NCBI GenBank assembly: GCA_930633525.1
Contig: CAKNFP010000001.1
Location: 2,706,001-2,770,000 of the forward strand
DNA from: Hyphomicrobiales bacterium
GTDB taxonomy: Bacteria; Pseudomonadota; Alphaproteobacteria; Rhizobiales; Beijerinckiaceae
Direction: 5' to 3'
Length of the DNA stretch: 64,000 nt
Position 1 is the stretch's first letter. Every line of letters starts with the position of its first letter. Under the pieces are notes generated by a model. That model was not told the origin of the DNA. It worked only from the letters and a program-made list of their open reading frames with translations, and ran no database searches. The position numbers were made by a program, and so were the translations under genes. This document shows positions 39,598-48,687 of the stretch, in pieces.

Positions 39598-40728
39598 ATG
39601 AATAAGAATTTTCTATTGGCAAGCGTGGCGCTGGGTTTTGGCTTGGCTTTCAGCGGCATGGCGCTGGCCGATGTGAAAATGGGTGTGGCAGGCCCCATCA
39701 CCGGCGCGAATGCTGCTTTCGGTGCCCAGCTCAAGAATGGCGCCGAGCAGGCCGTGGCCGACATCAATAAGGCCGGAGGTATTCTTGGCGAGAAGATCGT
39801 GCTTTCGGTCGGCGATGACGTGTCCGACCCCAAGCAAGGCGTATCCGTTGCCAATAAATTTGCTGGCGAGGGCGTGAAATTCGTTATCGGCCACTTCAAT
39901 TCCGGTGTGTCGATTCCAGCGTCCGAGGTCTACAACGAGGCTGGAATGCTGGCGATTTCGCCCGCCTCCACGAACCCCACTCTCACCGAGCGCAAGTTGT
40001 GGAACGTATTCCGCACCTGCGGCCGCGATGATCAGCAGGGCGCGGTAGCCGGGAACTACCTGGCCGACAAGTTCAAGGGCAAGAATGTCGCCGTCGTTCA
40101 TGACAAGACGCCTTATGGCAAGGGTCTTGCCGATGAGACGCAGAAGGCGATGGTAGCCAAGGGCGTCAAATCGGTTCTCTATGAAGGCATCAATACGGGC
40201 GAGAAGGATTATTCCGCGCTCGTGTCGAAGCTGAAAGCCGCCAATGTGGACGTCGTCTACTATGGCGGCCTGCATACGGAAGCCGGGCTGATCATCCGCC
40301 AGATGCGCGACCAGGGCCTCAAGGCTCCGCTGATGTCCGGTGACGGCATCGTCTCCAGCGAATTCGTCTCGATCGCCGGCCCTGGCGCCGAAGGCACCTT
40401 GATGACCTTCGCGCCGGATCCGCGCAAGAACCCCGCCGCCAAATCGGTCGTCGAGGCCTTCAAGGCGAAGAACTACGATCCCGAGGCCTATACGCTCTAT
40501 TCCTACGCGGGCGTCGAGATCATCAAACAGGCGGCCGAGGAAGCAAAATCCCTCGACCCCAAGAAGGTTGCTGAAGTCATCCACTCCGGCAAGGTCTTCA
40601 AGACGGTGCTCGGTGATCTCTCCTTCGACAAGAAGGGTGACATCACTCGTCCTGACTACGTCATGTATGTCTGGAAGAAGGACGCCGACGGCAAGATCAA
40701 TTACGCCGGCAATGAGCTGACCAACTGA
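39598..40728 (+). CDS. livK: Branched-chain amino acid ABC substrate-binding protein
   Basis: A 376-residue periplasmic binding protein. The signal peptide is residues 1-24 (MNKNFLLASVALGFGLAF to MALA) with cleavage before DVKMGVAGPITG. The mature part has the type I periplasmic fold with GQLKNGAEQAV-like, KTPYGKGLADE and SGDGIVSSEF segments typical of LivJ/LivK. AGAGGAG precedes ATG 39598. It captures the amino acid for LivHMGF. A rho-independent terminator follows. Confidence 0.95.
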   Translation: MNKNFLLASVALGFGLAFSGMALADVKMGVAGPITGANAAFGAQLKNGAEQAVADINKAGGILGEKIVLSVGDDVSDPKQGVSVANKFAGEGVKFVIGHFNSGVSIPASEVYNEAGMLAISPASTNPTLTERKLWNVFRTCGRDDQQGAVAGNYLADKFKGKNVAVVHDKTPYGKGLADETQKAMVAKGVKSVLYEGINTGEKDYSALVSKLKAANVDVVYYGGLHTEAGLIIRQMRDQGLKAPLMSGDGIVSSEFVSIAGPGAEGTLMTFAPDPRKNPAAKSVVEAFKAKNYDPEAYTLYSYAGVEIIKQAAEEAKSLDPKKVAEVIHSGKVFKTVLGDLSFDKKGDITRPDYVMYVWKKDADGKINYAGNELTN

Positions 40729-40754
40729 GCTTTCCAAGCTCGCTCGATTGAGCG

Positions 40755-40786
40755 GCCCGCCTCAGGTCACTGGGGCGGGCTTTTTC
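40755..40786 (+). terminator. Rho-independent terminator of the liv operon
   Basis: GCCCGCC (40755) pairs with GGCGGGC (40774-40780), and a run of T follows at 40781. It is located 27 bp past the livK stop. Confidence 0.9.
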
Positions 40787-40963
40787 TTATCGGCCGGATC
40801 GCGAAGACCGCGCGACATCAGCGCAGGCGATGTAAGCCATTGTCCCGCGCGTATTCGTCTCGAAATCTCGGTTCTATTTACGGGCGCATGTTCTGCAGAG
40901 GGAGTGAGGTGATTTTCGCCTCGCCGGAAAATCTTTACTTCGGCACGACATATGCAGCCTCGC

Positions 40964-41770
40964 TCAATTGGCGACGCATGGCGGCTCGATTGCCAGTTCT
41001 CTCTTGAGACGCGCCCACATTGCCTCTTCGAAACGCTCTGGCCATTCCATCCCGAGTCTTTGCGCCAGTCTGCGGGCTCGGGGCAGATAGGCTGTCGCAT
41101 AGGCGAGATAAGCCGGCATAATCGCTTCAGGGCTTGGTGTAAGCGCGGGCAGGGACTCGAGAAGATCCCTTTGTTCGCGGGTGATCAACCTGTTCAAATG
41201 CAGTGCGCCGCCCCTGTTGGGAGCCGAAGTCTCCTCGATAAGGAGATCGATGAGCAGATTGCGAAGGTGAAAAGCGCCTGTCACCGCATTGATATATTCA
41301 TGCCGTCCCATGGCGAGAGGCAACAAGCCAAGAATTCGGATGAATTCCTCGAACTGCCATTGCAGGCGTCGCCGGTTCGGCCCGCTCGCTTCCAATGAAG
41401 GGGCCAAATCGTCGTAGATGCGATCATGATCGAAGAGCACCTTCAAACTGTTCTGGGAAAGCTGTGTCGTCTGTGCGAGCGCAACGATCTGCACGTCGAT
41501 ACGCAGCCATTCGGCCGTGACGGCGTTGATCAGCATCGGCTTGACCTGCCGATCCCACCAGAGAACGATCTCCCCCGTCTGGCTGACGGCTTCATGCCAA
41601 AGGCTGGCGCATGCATCCGTCGGGCCATCGGCGGCCACGGCGATGAAGTCGAGATCGCTATAGGCATCCTCAAGGCCCACGCCATAACTTCCGCCAAGAA
41701 ACAGCGCCCGGATATCCGGCTTGTTCTCAAGCGCCCGCGCTATTGTCGTGATCGCTGCAGCATTGTTCAT
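40964..41770 (-). CDS. Nucleotidyltransferase-domain protein
   Basis: A 268-residue protein with the Pol-beta-type nucleotidyltransferase signature LGGSYGVGLEDAYSDLDFIAV near residue 27, where GS and two Asp form the metal site, and a third Asp in IDVQIV near residue 90. The C-terminal half is helical. The layout resembles aminoglycoside or lincosamide nucleotidyltransferases, but the target is unknown and resistance cannot be claimed. The frame is open to 41902. The ATG at 41770 is chosen because conserved sequence starts there. Confidence 0.7.
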   Translation of the reverse strand: MNNAAAITTIARALENKPDIRALFLGGSYGVGLEDAYSDLDFIAVAADGPTDACASLWHEAVSQTGEIVLWWDRQVKPMLINAVTAEWLRIDVQIVALAQTTQLSQNSLKVLFDHDRIYDDLAPSLEASGPNRRRLQWQFEEFIRILGLLPLAMGRHEYINAVTGAFHLRNLLIDLLIEETSAPNRGGALHLNRLITREQRDLLESLPALTPSPEAIMPAYLAYATAYLPRARRLAQRLGMEWPERFEEAMWARLKRELAIEPPCVAN

Positions 41771-41972
41771 CGTTCCGGCTCCATCTCCCGTTCCCGAGGC
41801 CGCACGACCCCGATGGATCACCCGGGGCAAGGCCCCAAAACAATGATGTGGAGCCATTGTTACAGGGCAATCAGGAGATGATACAGCCCCGGCGGCGCGC
41901 ACGGACGACGTCCGACACGCGCCGGAAGGTGCGCCTATGCGGGCCTCGCGGTAGCGCTATCGCGATCACGCG

Positions 41973-42701
41973 TCAGCCGAGTTGCCCGAGCGCCGGAAAT
42001 GTCTCCAGCAGCCAGAAGGACATGTTGGTGATGCTCCCCGTCAGGAAGGCAATGCCGGTGAGCACAAGGAGGGCGCCCATCGCCTTTTCAATGAGCGCAA
42101 GGCGCGTGCGCATGCGCTTCAGGAAGGCGATGAACGGCGGCATCGCGAAAGCGGCGATGAGAAAAGGGATGCCGAGCCCCGCGGAATAGATCGCGAGGAG
42201 CAGCGCGCCCTGCCCGGCGGAGTCTTCCGAGCCAGCCACGGCCAGGATGGCCGCGAGGATCGGACCGATGCAGGGCGTCCAGCCAAGCGCGAAAGCAAGG
42301 CCCATCACATAGGCGCCACCGAGGCCCGCGGGCTTCCGCACGGTGACCCGCGCCTCCCGATAGAGGAAGGCCAGGCGGAAGACGCCCAGGAAATGCAGGC
42401 CCATGATGATGATCGCCACGCCCGCGAGCGTGCCGAGGATATGCACATATTGGCGGAAGACCTGGCCGAGAGCCGAGGCGGTGGCGCCAAGCAGCACGAA
42501 GACGGTGGAGAAGCCGAGCACGAACAGCAGCGCCGTCGCGATCACGCGCCGATTGACCTTGGGTGTGGCGCGCGTGCCGAGCTCATCGATCGTCGTGCCG
42601 GCGAGATAAGTGAGATACGGCGGAACAAGCGGCAAGACACAGGGGCTGAGAAAGCTCAACAGCCCGGCCAGCGCGGCAGCGGAAAAGGACACGTGCGTCA
42701 T
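41973..42701 (-). CDS. ccdA: Cytochrome c biogenesis protein CcdA
   Basis: A 242-residue DsbD-gamma/CcdA membrane protein. The six-helix core carries the two functional cysteines in SFLSPCVLPLVPPYLTYLAG (residue about 22) and GWTPCIGPILAAIL (residue about 140). It carries reducing power from cytoplasmic thioredoxin to the periplasm for cytochrome c maturation. ATG 42701 is favoured over an earlier start. It is divergent from the P1 peptidase gene. Confidence 0.94.
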   Translation of the reverse strand: MTHVSFSAAALAGLLSFLSPCVLPLVPPYLTYLAGTTIDELGTRATPKVNRRVIATALLFVLGFSTVFVLLGATASALGQVFRQYVHILGTLAGVAIIIMGLHFLGVFRLAFLYREARVTVRKPAGLGGAYVMGLAFALGWTPCIGPILAAILAVAGSEDSAGQGALLLAIYSAGLGIPFLIAAFAMPPFIAFLKRMRTRLALIEKAMGALLVLTGIAFLTGSITNMSFWLLETFPALGQLG

Positions 42702-42860
42702 GCCGGCTGTTCTAGCGGTCGCCTTGTGGCGACGGAAGGGCACATAGCGCCACATTGCGCGAATGTGAGCGAAGGAATGAGCCCGCCTGCGGCTATTGAA
42801 ATCACAGCGACATATCGGGCAGTGTGCCCATCAGGTCAGCTTCAGTACCGGGGGAAACGC

Positions 42861-43865
42861 ATGGGCGAAGGCCGCAACCTCATCACCGACGTCACAGGTA
42901 TCCGCGTCGGCAATGCCCATGACGAGAGGCTTGCCTCAGGCGTCACGGTCGCGCTGTTCGACGAGCCGACCACGGCGTCCTGGGTCGCGGTCGGCGGCGG
43001 TCCGGCGAGCCGCGACACCGGCTGTCTTGAACCCGACACGGTCGCCGAAGGGGTCGACGCCATTGTGCTGTCCGGTGGATCCGGCTTCGGCCTCGATGCG
43101 GCCGGCGGCGTCCAGGCCTGGCTGCGCGAGCACGAGCGCGGCTTCCTTGTCGGCTCCGTGCGCGTGCCGCTCGTGCCGCAGGCCATCTGTTTCGACCTGC
43201 TCAACGGTGGCGACAAGGATTGGGGCCGCTACCCGCCCTATCGCGAGCTCGGCTATGCCGCCTGCGAGACCGTGTCCGAAGACTTCGCGCTGGGGACCGT
43301 TGGTGGCGGCTACGGCGCCACCACCGTCAACCTGAAGGGCGGCCTCGGTTCGGCCAGCGCCGTGACGGCCAACGGCTTCACCGTGGGCGCCATGGTCGTC
43401 GTCAACGCCATCGGCTCGGCGGTCATCGACAGCGGCCCGCATTTCTGGGCCGGGGCCTATGAGGTGGAGGCAGAGTTCGGCGGCCTCGGCCTGCCGGCCC
43501 ATGTGCGCCCGGAGATGCGGCCCATGCACTGGAAGGGCGGGCCGCAACCGGCCACCACCATCGCCATAGTGGCGACCGATGCCGTGCTCGACAAGGCCAT
43601 GGCCAAGCGCCTCGCTATGGCGGCCCAGACCGGCCTCGCCAAGGGACTGCGGCTGTCGCACGCGCTCTTCGATGGCGACACGGTCTTCGCCGCGGCCACC
43701 GGCCGCAAGCCCCTGGTGGACCGCTACAACGACATCATCGAGATCGGCGCCACGGCCGCCGACTGCCTGGCGCGCGCTATCGCCCGTGGCGTCTATGAGG
43801 CAACCGCGCTGCCCTTCCCGGAATCCCCCCCGGCCTGGCGGGACAAGTTCGGGCGGAGCGACTGA
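42861..43865 (+). CDS. P1 (DmpA/S58) family peptidase
   Basis: A 334-residue autoprocessing N-terminal-nucleophile-type aminopeptidase of the DmpA family. The opening NLITDVTGIRVGNAHD and LSGGSGFGLDAAGG are family landmarks. The processing site is at LKGGLGSASAV, where cleavage before the Ser would expose the nucleophile. Substrates of relatives are small D- or beta-amino peptides, and the specificity here is unknown. The ATG follows GGGGGAAA at 42850. Confidence 0.9.
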   Translation: MGEGRNLITDVTGIRVGNAHDERLASGVTVALFDEPTTASWVAVGGGPASRDTGCLEPDTVAEGVDAIVLSGGSGFGLDAAGGVQAWLREHERGFLVGSVRVPLVPQAICFDLLNGGDKDWGRYPPYRELGYAACETVSEDFALGTVGGGYGATTVNLKGGLGSASAVTANGFTVGAMVVVNAIGSAVIDSGPHFWAGAYEVEAEFGGLGLPAHVRPEMRPMHWKGGPQPATTIAIVATDAVLDKAMAKRLAMAAQTGLAKGLRLSHALFDGDTVFAAATGRKPLVDRYNDIIEIGATAADCLARAIARGVYEATALPFPESPPAWRDKFGRSD

Positions 43866-43931
43866 GGGAAAAATAGCCGCCCCGGGAACGGCTCCCGAAT
43901 CGACGCTCACAACCTCCCTCTCGACGGCGTT

Positions 43932-44056
43932 CCCTCACCCGCGCCTATGGCGCGACCTCTCCCGCCGGGGAGAGGTGGGAGCCAGCCGTCAAACCGTTGC
44001 GCAACGGCCAATCGTTAGCGTCCCCTCTCCCCTTTGGGAGAGGGACAGGGTGAGGG
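43932..44056. repeat. Compound palindromic intergenic element
   Basis: A 125-bp element bounded by the inverted termini CCCTCACCC and GGGTGAGGG. Between them are at least three further hairpins: CCTCTCCC/GGGAGAGG near 43956-43975, CCGTTGCGCAACGG near 43994-44007, and CCCTCTCCC/GGGAGAGGG at 44023-44044. It sits between the convergent stops of the P1 peptidase and the oxidoreductase. It resembles dispersed REP/MITE-like repeats of Hyphomicrobiales and may also act as a bidirectional terminator. Confidence 0.75.
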
Positions 44057-44094
44057 ATTACAGCCGATCAGCGAGTTGCGCGCCCTACCCGCCG

Positions 44095-45336
44095 TCAGAA
44101 CCGATCGACCCTGAAGGGAGTCGGATCGACAAAGGGGGCCTCACCGGTGACCATCTCGGCGACCAGCCGGCCCGTCACCGGGCCAAGGGTAAGGCCGTGG
44201 TGGGCGTGGCCGAAGGAGAACCAGAGATTGGGATGGCGCGGCGCCTTGCCGATGATGGGCATCATGTCCGGCGTGCAGGGCCGCGCGCCCATCCAGGGCT
44301 CGTTGTCGAGCCGCTCAGCGAGCGGGAAGAACTCCCGCGCGATGGGCTCGGCCCGCGCAAGCTGCACCGGCGTCTTCATGCCGTCGCGGCGGGCGAATTC
44401 GGCGCCCGTGGTCAAGCGGATGCCGCGCGCCATCGGCACCAGGAAATAGCCGCGCTCCGTGTCGAGCACGGGATGGTTCAGCTTGGCGTCACCCGCTGGC
44501 CGGTAGTGCATATGATACCCGCGCTTGACGGCGAGCGGCAGCCGGTAGCCGAGCGGCTTCGTCACCATATCCGCCCATGGCCCCAGCGCCACGACGGCCG
44601 TGCCCGCCGTGAGCGGCCCGTGCGGCGTGACGAGACGCCAGCCTTGCCCGACATTCTCGAGGGTTGCGGCATTGCCCTGGACATAACGGCCGCCGAGAGC
44701 CTCGAAATGCTTGAAATAGGCAACGGCCAGCCCATGCGGGTCATTGATCGTCGTCGGCTCGGTCCAGTGCAGCCCGCCGATCAGGACGGGAGCGAGATGC
44801 GGCTCTTCCGCCTCAAGCGTCGGCAAGTCGAGGGCCCGATAGCGGAGCCCGAACTCCCGATGCCAGCGCTCGGCCTCGGCCAGCCTGATATCGCGCTGCT
44901 GCGGTGTGCGGAAGACCTTGAACCAGCCGTCGCGCTTGAAGAACTGCGTGGCATCCGCCTCCCGCGCCAAGGCGTCGTGCTCGGACACGCAATGGGCGAT
45001 CAGGGTCGCGTATTTCTTGGCGATCTCCGCATGGCGCGCCGGACGGGAATGATGCCAGTATTTCCACAGGAAGGGCGCGAGATCGAGCAGCGCCGACGGG
45101 TGATAATGCGCATCGATGGTGCGGTTGAGGCCGTAGCGCAGCAGCGCGCCGAAATCATGCGGAAAGCCGTAGGGGTAGACCCCCTCGCTCTGCACCAGTC
45201 CGGCATTGCCAAAGGAGGTTTCCTGCGCCGGACCGCGGCGATCGAGGAGAACAACGGAGCGACCACGCTTCTGGAGATGAAGAGCGACGGAAATACCAAC
45301 GATGCCCGCGCCGAGCACCACGACGTCAGATTGCAT
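44095..45336 (-). CDS. DadA-type FAD-dependent amino acid dehydrogenase
   Basis: A 413-residue DAO-fold flavoprotein. The N-terminal Rossmann motif is VVVLGAGIVGISVALHLQKRG, followed by SFGNAGLVQSEGV, typical of D-amino acid dehydrogenase small subunits. The C-terminal FAD contact is ARPCTPDMMPIIGKAP and FSFGHAHHGLTLGPVTG. It probably oxidises D-amino acids or a related amine to feed the respiratory chain. The DadA symbol is withheld because the substrate is not defined. Confidence 0.88.
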   Translation of the reverse strand: MQSDVVVLGAGIVGISVALHLQKRGRSVVLLDRRGPAQETSFGNAGLVQSEGVYPYGFPHDFGALLRYGLNRTIDAHYHPSALLDLAPFLWKYWHHSRPARHAEIAKKYATLIAHCVSEHDALAREADATQFFKRDGWFKVFRTPQQRDIRLAEAERWHREFGLRYRALDLPTLEAEEPHLAPVLIGGLHWTEPTTINDPHGLAVAYFKHFEALGGRYVQGNAATLENVGQGWRLVTPHGPLTAGTAVVALGPWADMVTKPLGYRLPLAVKRGYHMHYRPAGDAKLNHPVLDTERGYFLVPMARGIRLTTGAEFARRDGMKTPVQLARAEPIAREFFPLAERLDNEPWMGARPCTPDMMPIIGKAPRHPNLWFSFGHAHHGLTLGPVTGRLVAEMVTGEAPFVDPTPFRVDRF

Positions 45337-45513
45337 GGAATCCCTCGATGACCGCGCTATGAAACGACGAGCTTGCATAGCTTTTCTGGCGGTGCAACAC
45401 CATCTTCATAAGGCCTTGTCGGCTCCTGTGATTTGCCGCACCGCGGCGGGCATGCTACCTGCCGATCTCGCACATCCTGACCGGTCACCTTGGCAGCAAT
45501 GGCAACCACATCC

Positions 45514-46197
45514 ATGAACCGCCCCATCATTATCGCCCCCTCGATCCTCGCCGCCGATTTCGCCCGCTTCGGCGAGGAAGTGCGTGCTATCGACGCGGCC
45601 GGTGCCGACTGGATCCATGTGGATGTGATGGACGGTCATTTCGTGCCGAACATCAGCTTCGGCCCTGAGGTCGTGCGCGCCATCCGCCCGCTGACATCCA
45701 AGACGCTCGATGTGCATCTCATGATCGCGCCGGTCGATCCCTATCTCGAGGCCTTCGCCAAGGCCGGCGCCGATCTCATCACGGTCCATGCCGAGGCCGG
45801 CCCGCACCTGCACCGCTCGCTGCAGACCATCCGCGCACTCGGCAAGAAGGCGGGCGTCGCGCTCAATCCGGCGACACCGTCGGCAGCCGTCGCCCATGTG
45901 CTCGATCTCATCGATCTCGTGCTGGTGATGAGCGTCAATCCGGGCTTCGGCGGGCAGAGCTTCATTCCCTCCGCCGTGGAGAAGGTCGCCGCGATCCGTG
46001 AAATGGTCGTCGGGCGTGATATCCACATAGAGGTCGATGGCGGCATCACCGCGAAGACTGCCCCGCTCGTCACCGCGGCCGGCGCCGACGTACTGGTCGC
46101 CGGCTCGGCGGTGTTCAAGGACGGCGCCCCGCATTATGCCGGCCATATCGACGCTATTCGCAAGGCCGCCGAGACCGCTCGCGGCGAATGGGCCTGA
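45514..46197 (+). CDS. rpe: Ribulose-phosphate 3-epimerase
   Basis: A 227-residue TIM-barrel enzyme interconverting ribulose 5-phosphate and xylulose 5-phosphate. Signatures are [38 protein letters not shown] (metal and catalytic Asp), [14 protein letters not shown] and [12 protein letters not shown]. In-frame starts at 45490 and 45499 also exist. ATG 45514 gives the usual N terminus. The 78-bp gap to purB leaves operon status open. Confidence 0.96.
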   Translation: MNRPIIIAPSILAADFARFGEEVRAIDAAGADWIHVDVMDGHFVPNISFGPEVVRAIRPLTSKTLDVHLMIAPVDPYLEAFAKAGADLITVHAEAGPHLHRSLQTIRALGKKAGVALNPATPSAAVAHVLDLIDLVLVMSVNPGFGGQSFIPSAVEKVAAIREMVVGRDIHIEVDGGITAKTAPLVTAAGADVLVAGSAVFKDGAPHYAGHIDAIRKAAETARGEWA

Positions 46198-46275
46198 GGG
46201 CAAAGATCTTCTGGCATTATATGTGAGGCTGCCGCGGATAAGACACGGCCGCCCCGTTCAACCGAGGAATAGGTG

Positions 46276-47583
46276 ATGATCCCCCGCTACTCTCGCCCCG
46301 AGATGGTCGCTATCTGGTCGCCGGAAACGAAGTTTCGCATCTGGTTCGAGATCGAGGCCCATGCCACGACGGCGCTGGCGGACCTCGGCGTGGTGCCGAA
46401 GGAAGCTGCCGACAAGGTCTGGGAGAAGGGCTCCGCCGCCACCTTCGACGTGGAGCGCATCGACGCCATCGAGCGCGAAGTGAAGCACGACGTCATCGCC
46501 TTCCTCACCCATTTGTCCGAGATCGTCGGGCCGGAAGCGCGCTTCGTGCACCAGGGCATGACATCGTCGGACGTGCTCGACACCTGCTTCAACGTGCAGC
46601 TCGTCAAGGCGAGCGACATCCTCCTCAAGGATATCGACATCCTGCTCGCGGCGCTCGAGCGGCGCGCCTTCGAATACAAGATGACGCCGACCATCGGCCG
46701 TTCGCATGGCATCCACGCCGAGCCGGTCACCTTCGGCCTCAAGCTCGCGCAGGCCTATGCCGAGTTCAAGCGCAACCGCGACCGCCTCGTGGCGGCCCGC
46801 GAGGAGGTCGCGACCTGCGCGATCTCCGGCGCCGTCGGCACCTTCGCCAACATCGATCCGCGCATCGAGACCTATGTCGCCGACAAGATGGGGCTCGCCG
46901 TCGAGCCGGTCTCCACGCAGGTCATCCCGCGCGACCGCCATGCCATGTTCTTCGCGACACTCGGGGTTATCGCCTCGTCGATCGAGCGTCTCGCCACCGA
47001 GATCCGCCACCTCCAGCGCTCGGAAGTCTACGAGGCCGAGGAGTTCTTCTCGGAAGGCCAGAAGGGCTCCTCCGCGATGCCCCACAAGCGCAACCCGGTG
47101 CTGACGGAAAACCTCACCGGCCTCGCGCGCATGGTGCGCAGCTTTGCCCTTCCGGCGATGGAGAACGTGGCGCTCTGGCATGAGCGCGACATCTCGCATT
47201 CCTCGGTCGAGCGCATGATCGGGCCGGACGCGACCGTCACGCTCGACTTCGCGCTAGCACGCCTTGCCGGCGTCATCGACAAGCTCGTGGTTTACCCCGA
47301 GAACATGCAGAAGAACCTCGACCGGCTCGGCGGCCTCGTGCATTCCCAGCGCGTCATGCTGGCGCTGACCCAGAAGGGTGTGAGCCGCGAGGACGCCTAC
47401 CGCCTCGTGCAGCGCAACGCCATGCCCGTGTGGCGGGGCGAAGGCGACTTCCTGACCTTGTTGAAGAACGACCCGGAAGTGATTCAACGGATTCCGGAAT
47501 CTGAGCTCGAAGCCTGCTTCGACCTCAGCTATCACTTGAAGCACGTCGACACGATCTTCAATCGCGTCTTCGGCCGGAGCTGA
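46276..47583 (+). CDS. purB: Adenylosuccinate lyase
   Basis: A 435-residue fumarase/aspartase-superfamily enzyme that acts twice in purine synthesis. The family signature SSAMPHKRNP is near residue 263, with QGMTSSDVLDTC near 94 and GRSHGIHAEPV near 140. Adjacent GTG 46273 could also start it. A GAGGAAT ribosome site precedes. It is followed after 7 bp by a small hydrolase gene, probably in the same transcript. Confidence 0.96.
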   Translation: MIPRYSRPEMVAIWSPETKFRIWFEIEAHATTALADLGVVPKEAADKVWEKGSAATFDVERIDAIEREVKHDVIAFLTHLSEIVGPEARFVHQGMTSSDVLDTCFNVQLVKASDILLKDIDILLAALERRAFEYKMTPTIGRSHGIHAEPVTFGLKLAQAYAEFKRNRDRLVAAREEVATCAISGAVGTFANIDPRIETYVADKMGLAVEPVSTQVIPRDRHAMFFATLGVIASSIERLATEIRHLQRSEVYEAEEFFSEGQKGSSAMPHKRNPVLTENLTGLARMVRSFALPAMENVALWHERDISHSSVERMIGPDATVTLDFALARLAGVIDKLVVYPENMQKNLDRLGGLVHSQRVMLALTQKGVSREDAYRLVQRNAMPVWRGEGDFLTLLKNDPEVIQRIPESELEACFDLSYHLKHVDTIFNRVFGRS

Positions 47584-47590
47584 GGGAGCC

Positions 47591-48145
47591 ATGCGCGCCG
47601 CCGACCTCGATATCCTCTTCGTGCCGGGCCTCGGCGGCTCCGGGCCTGACCACTGGCAGACCCGGTGGGAGGAGAAGCTCTCCACCGGCGCGCGCGTGGA
47701 GCAGGACGACTGGTCGCGGCTCGCCGTGGAGCCCTGGCGGCAGCGGCTAGTGCAGCGCGTGGCGCAGGCCCAGCGGCCTGTCGTCCTCGTGGCCCATAGC
47801 GCCGGTGTCGCGGCGGTTGCCCATGCCGCCGCCCACCTGCCCGCGGGTGTGGTCAAGGGCGCCTTTCTCGTCGCGCCGCCAAGCCGCCGCGCCATGCAGG
47901 AACTCGCCTCCTGCGACGCGGATTTCGCCGATGTGCCAGACGCGCCCCTGCCCTTCCCGGCCCTGCTGGTGGCGAGCCAGACCGATCCTTTCACCAGCTT
48001 CACGGAGGCCGAAGCTTTTGCGACGGCCTGGGGCGCTGAACTTGCCGATGCAGGCGACAGCGGCCATATCAACGCGGAATCCGGCCACGGCCCCTGGCCT
48101 GAAGGGCTGATGCGTTTTGCCGGCTTCCTGAAGCAGCTCAGCTGA
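47591..48145 (+). CDS. RBBP9/YdeN-type alpha/beta hydrolase
   Basis: A 184-residue serine hydrolase. The nucleophile elbow is VLVAHSAGVAAVAHAA near residue 70, the acid lies in SQTDPFTS, and the His is in DSGHINAESGHGPWPEG near residue 157. N-terminal VPGLGGSGPDHWQ is characteristic of the family. The substrate is unknown. It starts 7 bp after purB. Confidence 0.9.
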   Translation: MRAADLDILFVPGLGGSGPDHWQTRWEEKLSTGARVEQDDWSRLAVEPWRQRLVQRVAQAQRPVVLVAHSAGVAAVAHAAAHLPAGVVKGAFLVAPPSRRAMQELASCDADFADVPDAPLPFPALLVASQTDPFTSFTEAEAFATAWGAELADAGDSGHINAESGHGPWPEGLMRFAGFLKQLS

Positions 48146-48205
48146 CCCGAGGCATCGATACGCTTGCCTCCTGGTGCTCTTGGTGAGAGGCCATTCGGCC
48201 CTCCC

Positions 48206-48258
48206 CCTGCCGGGACGACCCGACAGGCTCATCCTGAAGCGGTGGGGACGACCCTGCC
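48206..48258 (+). promoter_or_regulatory. Guanidine-II (mini-ykkC) riboswitch
   Basis: Two tandem hairpins both show the invariant ACGA (ACGR) loop. Hairpin 1 (48206-48227) is CCTGCCGGG-ACGA-CCCGACAGG with one mismatch. Hairpin 2 (48241-48258) is GGTGGGG-ACGA-CCCTGCC, fully paired with two wobbles. A 13-base linker joins them. The GGAG ribosome site of sugE is 7 bases after hairpin 2, and a CTCC upstream at 48201-48204 could sequester it when guanidine is absent. This class is known to bind guanidinium and turn on sugE/Gdx exporters. Confidence 0.93.
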
Positions 48259-48277
48259 TTTGACGGAGTCCCCTGTC

Positions 48278-48589
48278 ATGGCATGGTTCTATCTCTTCAT
48301 CGCTGGCCTCTTCGAGATCGGCTGGGCGATCGGCCTGAAATATACGGATGGCTTCAGCCGGCTGTGGCCGACTGTCTTCACCGCCGCCTCCATGGTCATC
48401 AGCGTCCTGTTGCTGGGGCTTGCCCTCAAGACATTGCCTGTGGGTACCGGCTATGCCGTCTGGACGGGCATCGGCACGGTCGGCACGGCCATTCTCGGCA
48501 TTGTGCTGTTCGGTGACCCAGCGACCGCGGCACGCTTGGGCGCCATTGCGATGATCATTGCCGGCATCATCGGGCTCAAGATTCTCTGA
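48278..48589 (+). CDS. sugE: Guanidinium exporter SugE/Gdx
   Basis: A 103-residue small multidrug resistance family protein with four membrane helices. The substrate-binding Glu13 lies in [19 protein letters not shown], and the W and GLK residues are of the Gdx (SugE) subtype, which exports guanidinium in exchange for protons, unlike EmrE. The C-terminal helix ([17 protein letters not shown]) is typical. The start ATG 48278 is set by the riboswitch-linked GGAG nine bases upstream. Confidence 0.95.
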   Translation: MAWFYLFIAGLFEIGWAIGLKYTDGFSRLWPTVFTAASMVISVLLLGLALKTLPVGTGYAVWTGIGTVGTAILGIVLFGDPATAARLGAIAMIIAGIIGLKIL

Positions 48590-48613
48590 AATTCCGCCTG
48601 CGAGAAGCCACCC

Positions 48614-48648
48614 GCAAAAAAAAGCCCGTGTCACATGGACACGGGCTT
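48614..48648 (-). terminator. Rho-independent terminator of aqpZ
   Basis: A perfect 11-bp stem AAGCCCGTGTC/GACACGGGCTT at 48622-48648 with a 5-base loop. On the minus strand it is followed by a run of eight T. It lies 40 bp past the aqpZ stop. Confidence 0.9.
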
Positions 48649-48687
48649 GTGGGTGAACCTTACGGCCAGCTTGGCGAAACGCCAGCC

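Noticed and set aside
41982..42860. Long open frame antisense to ccdA, continuous with the P1 peptidase frame
   Set aside because: It is rich in Arg, Glu and His and has no motif, whereas the opposite strand encodes a complete CcdA with both Cys motifs. It is a GC-rich shadow. The peptidase starts at 42861.
43932..44056. Palindromic element as an insertion sequence
   Set aside because: Only 125 bp with no transposase or target duplication recognised. It fits a dispersed palindromic repeat better.
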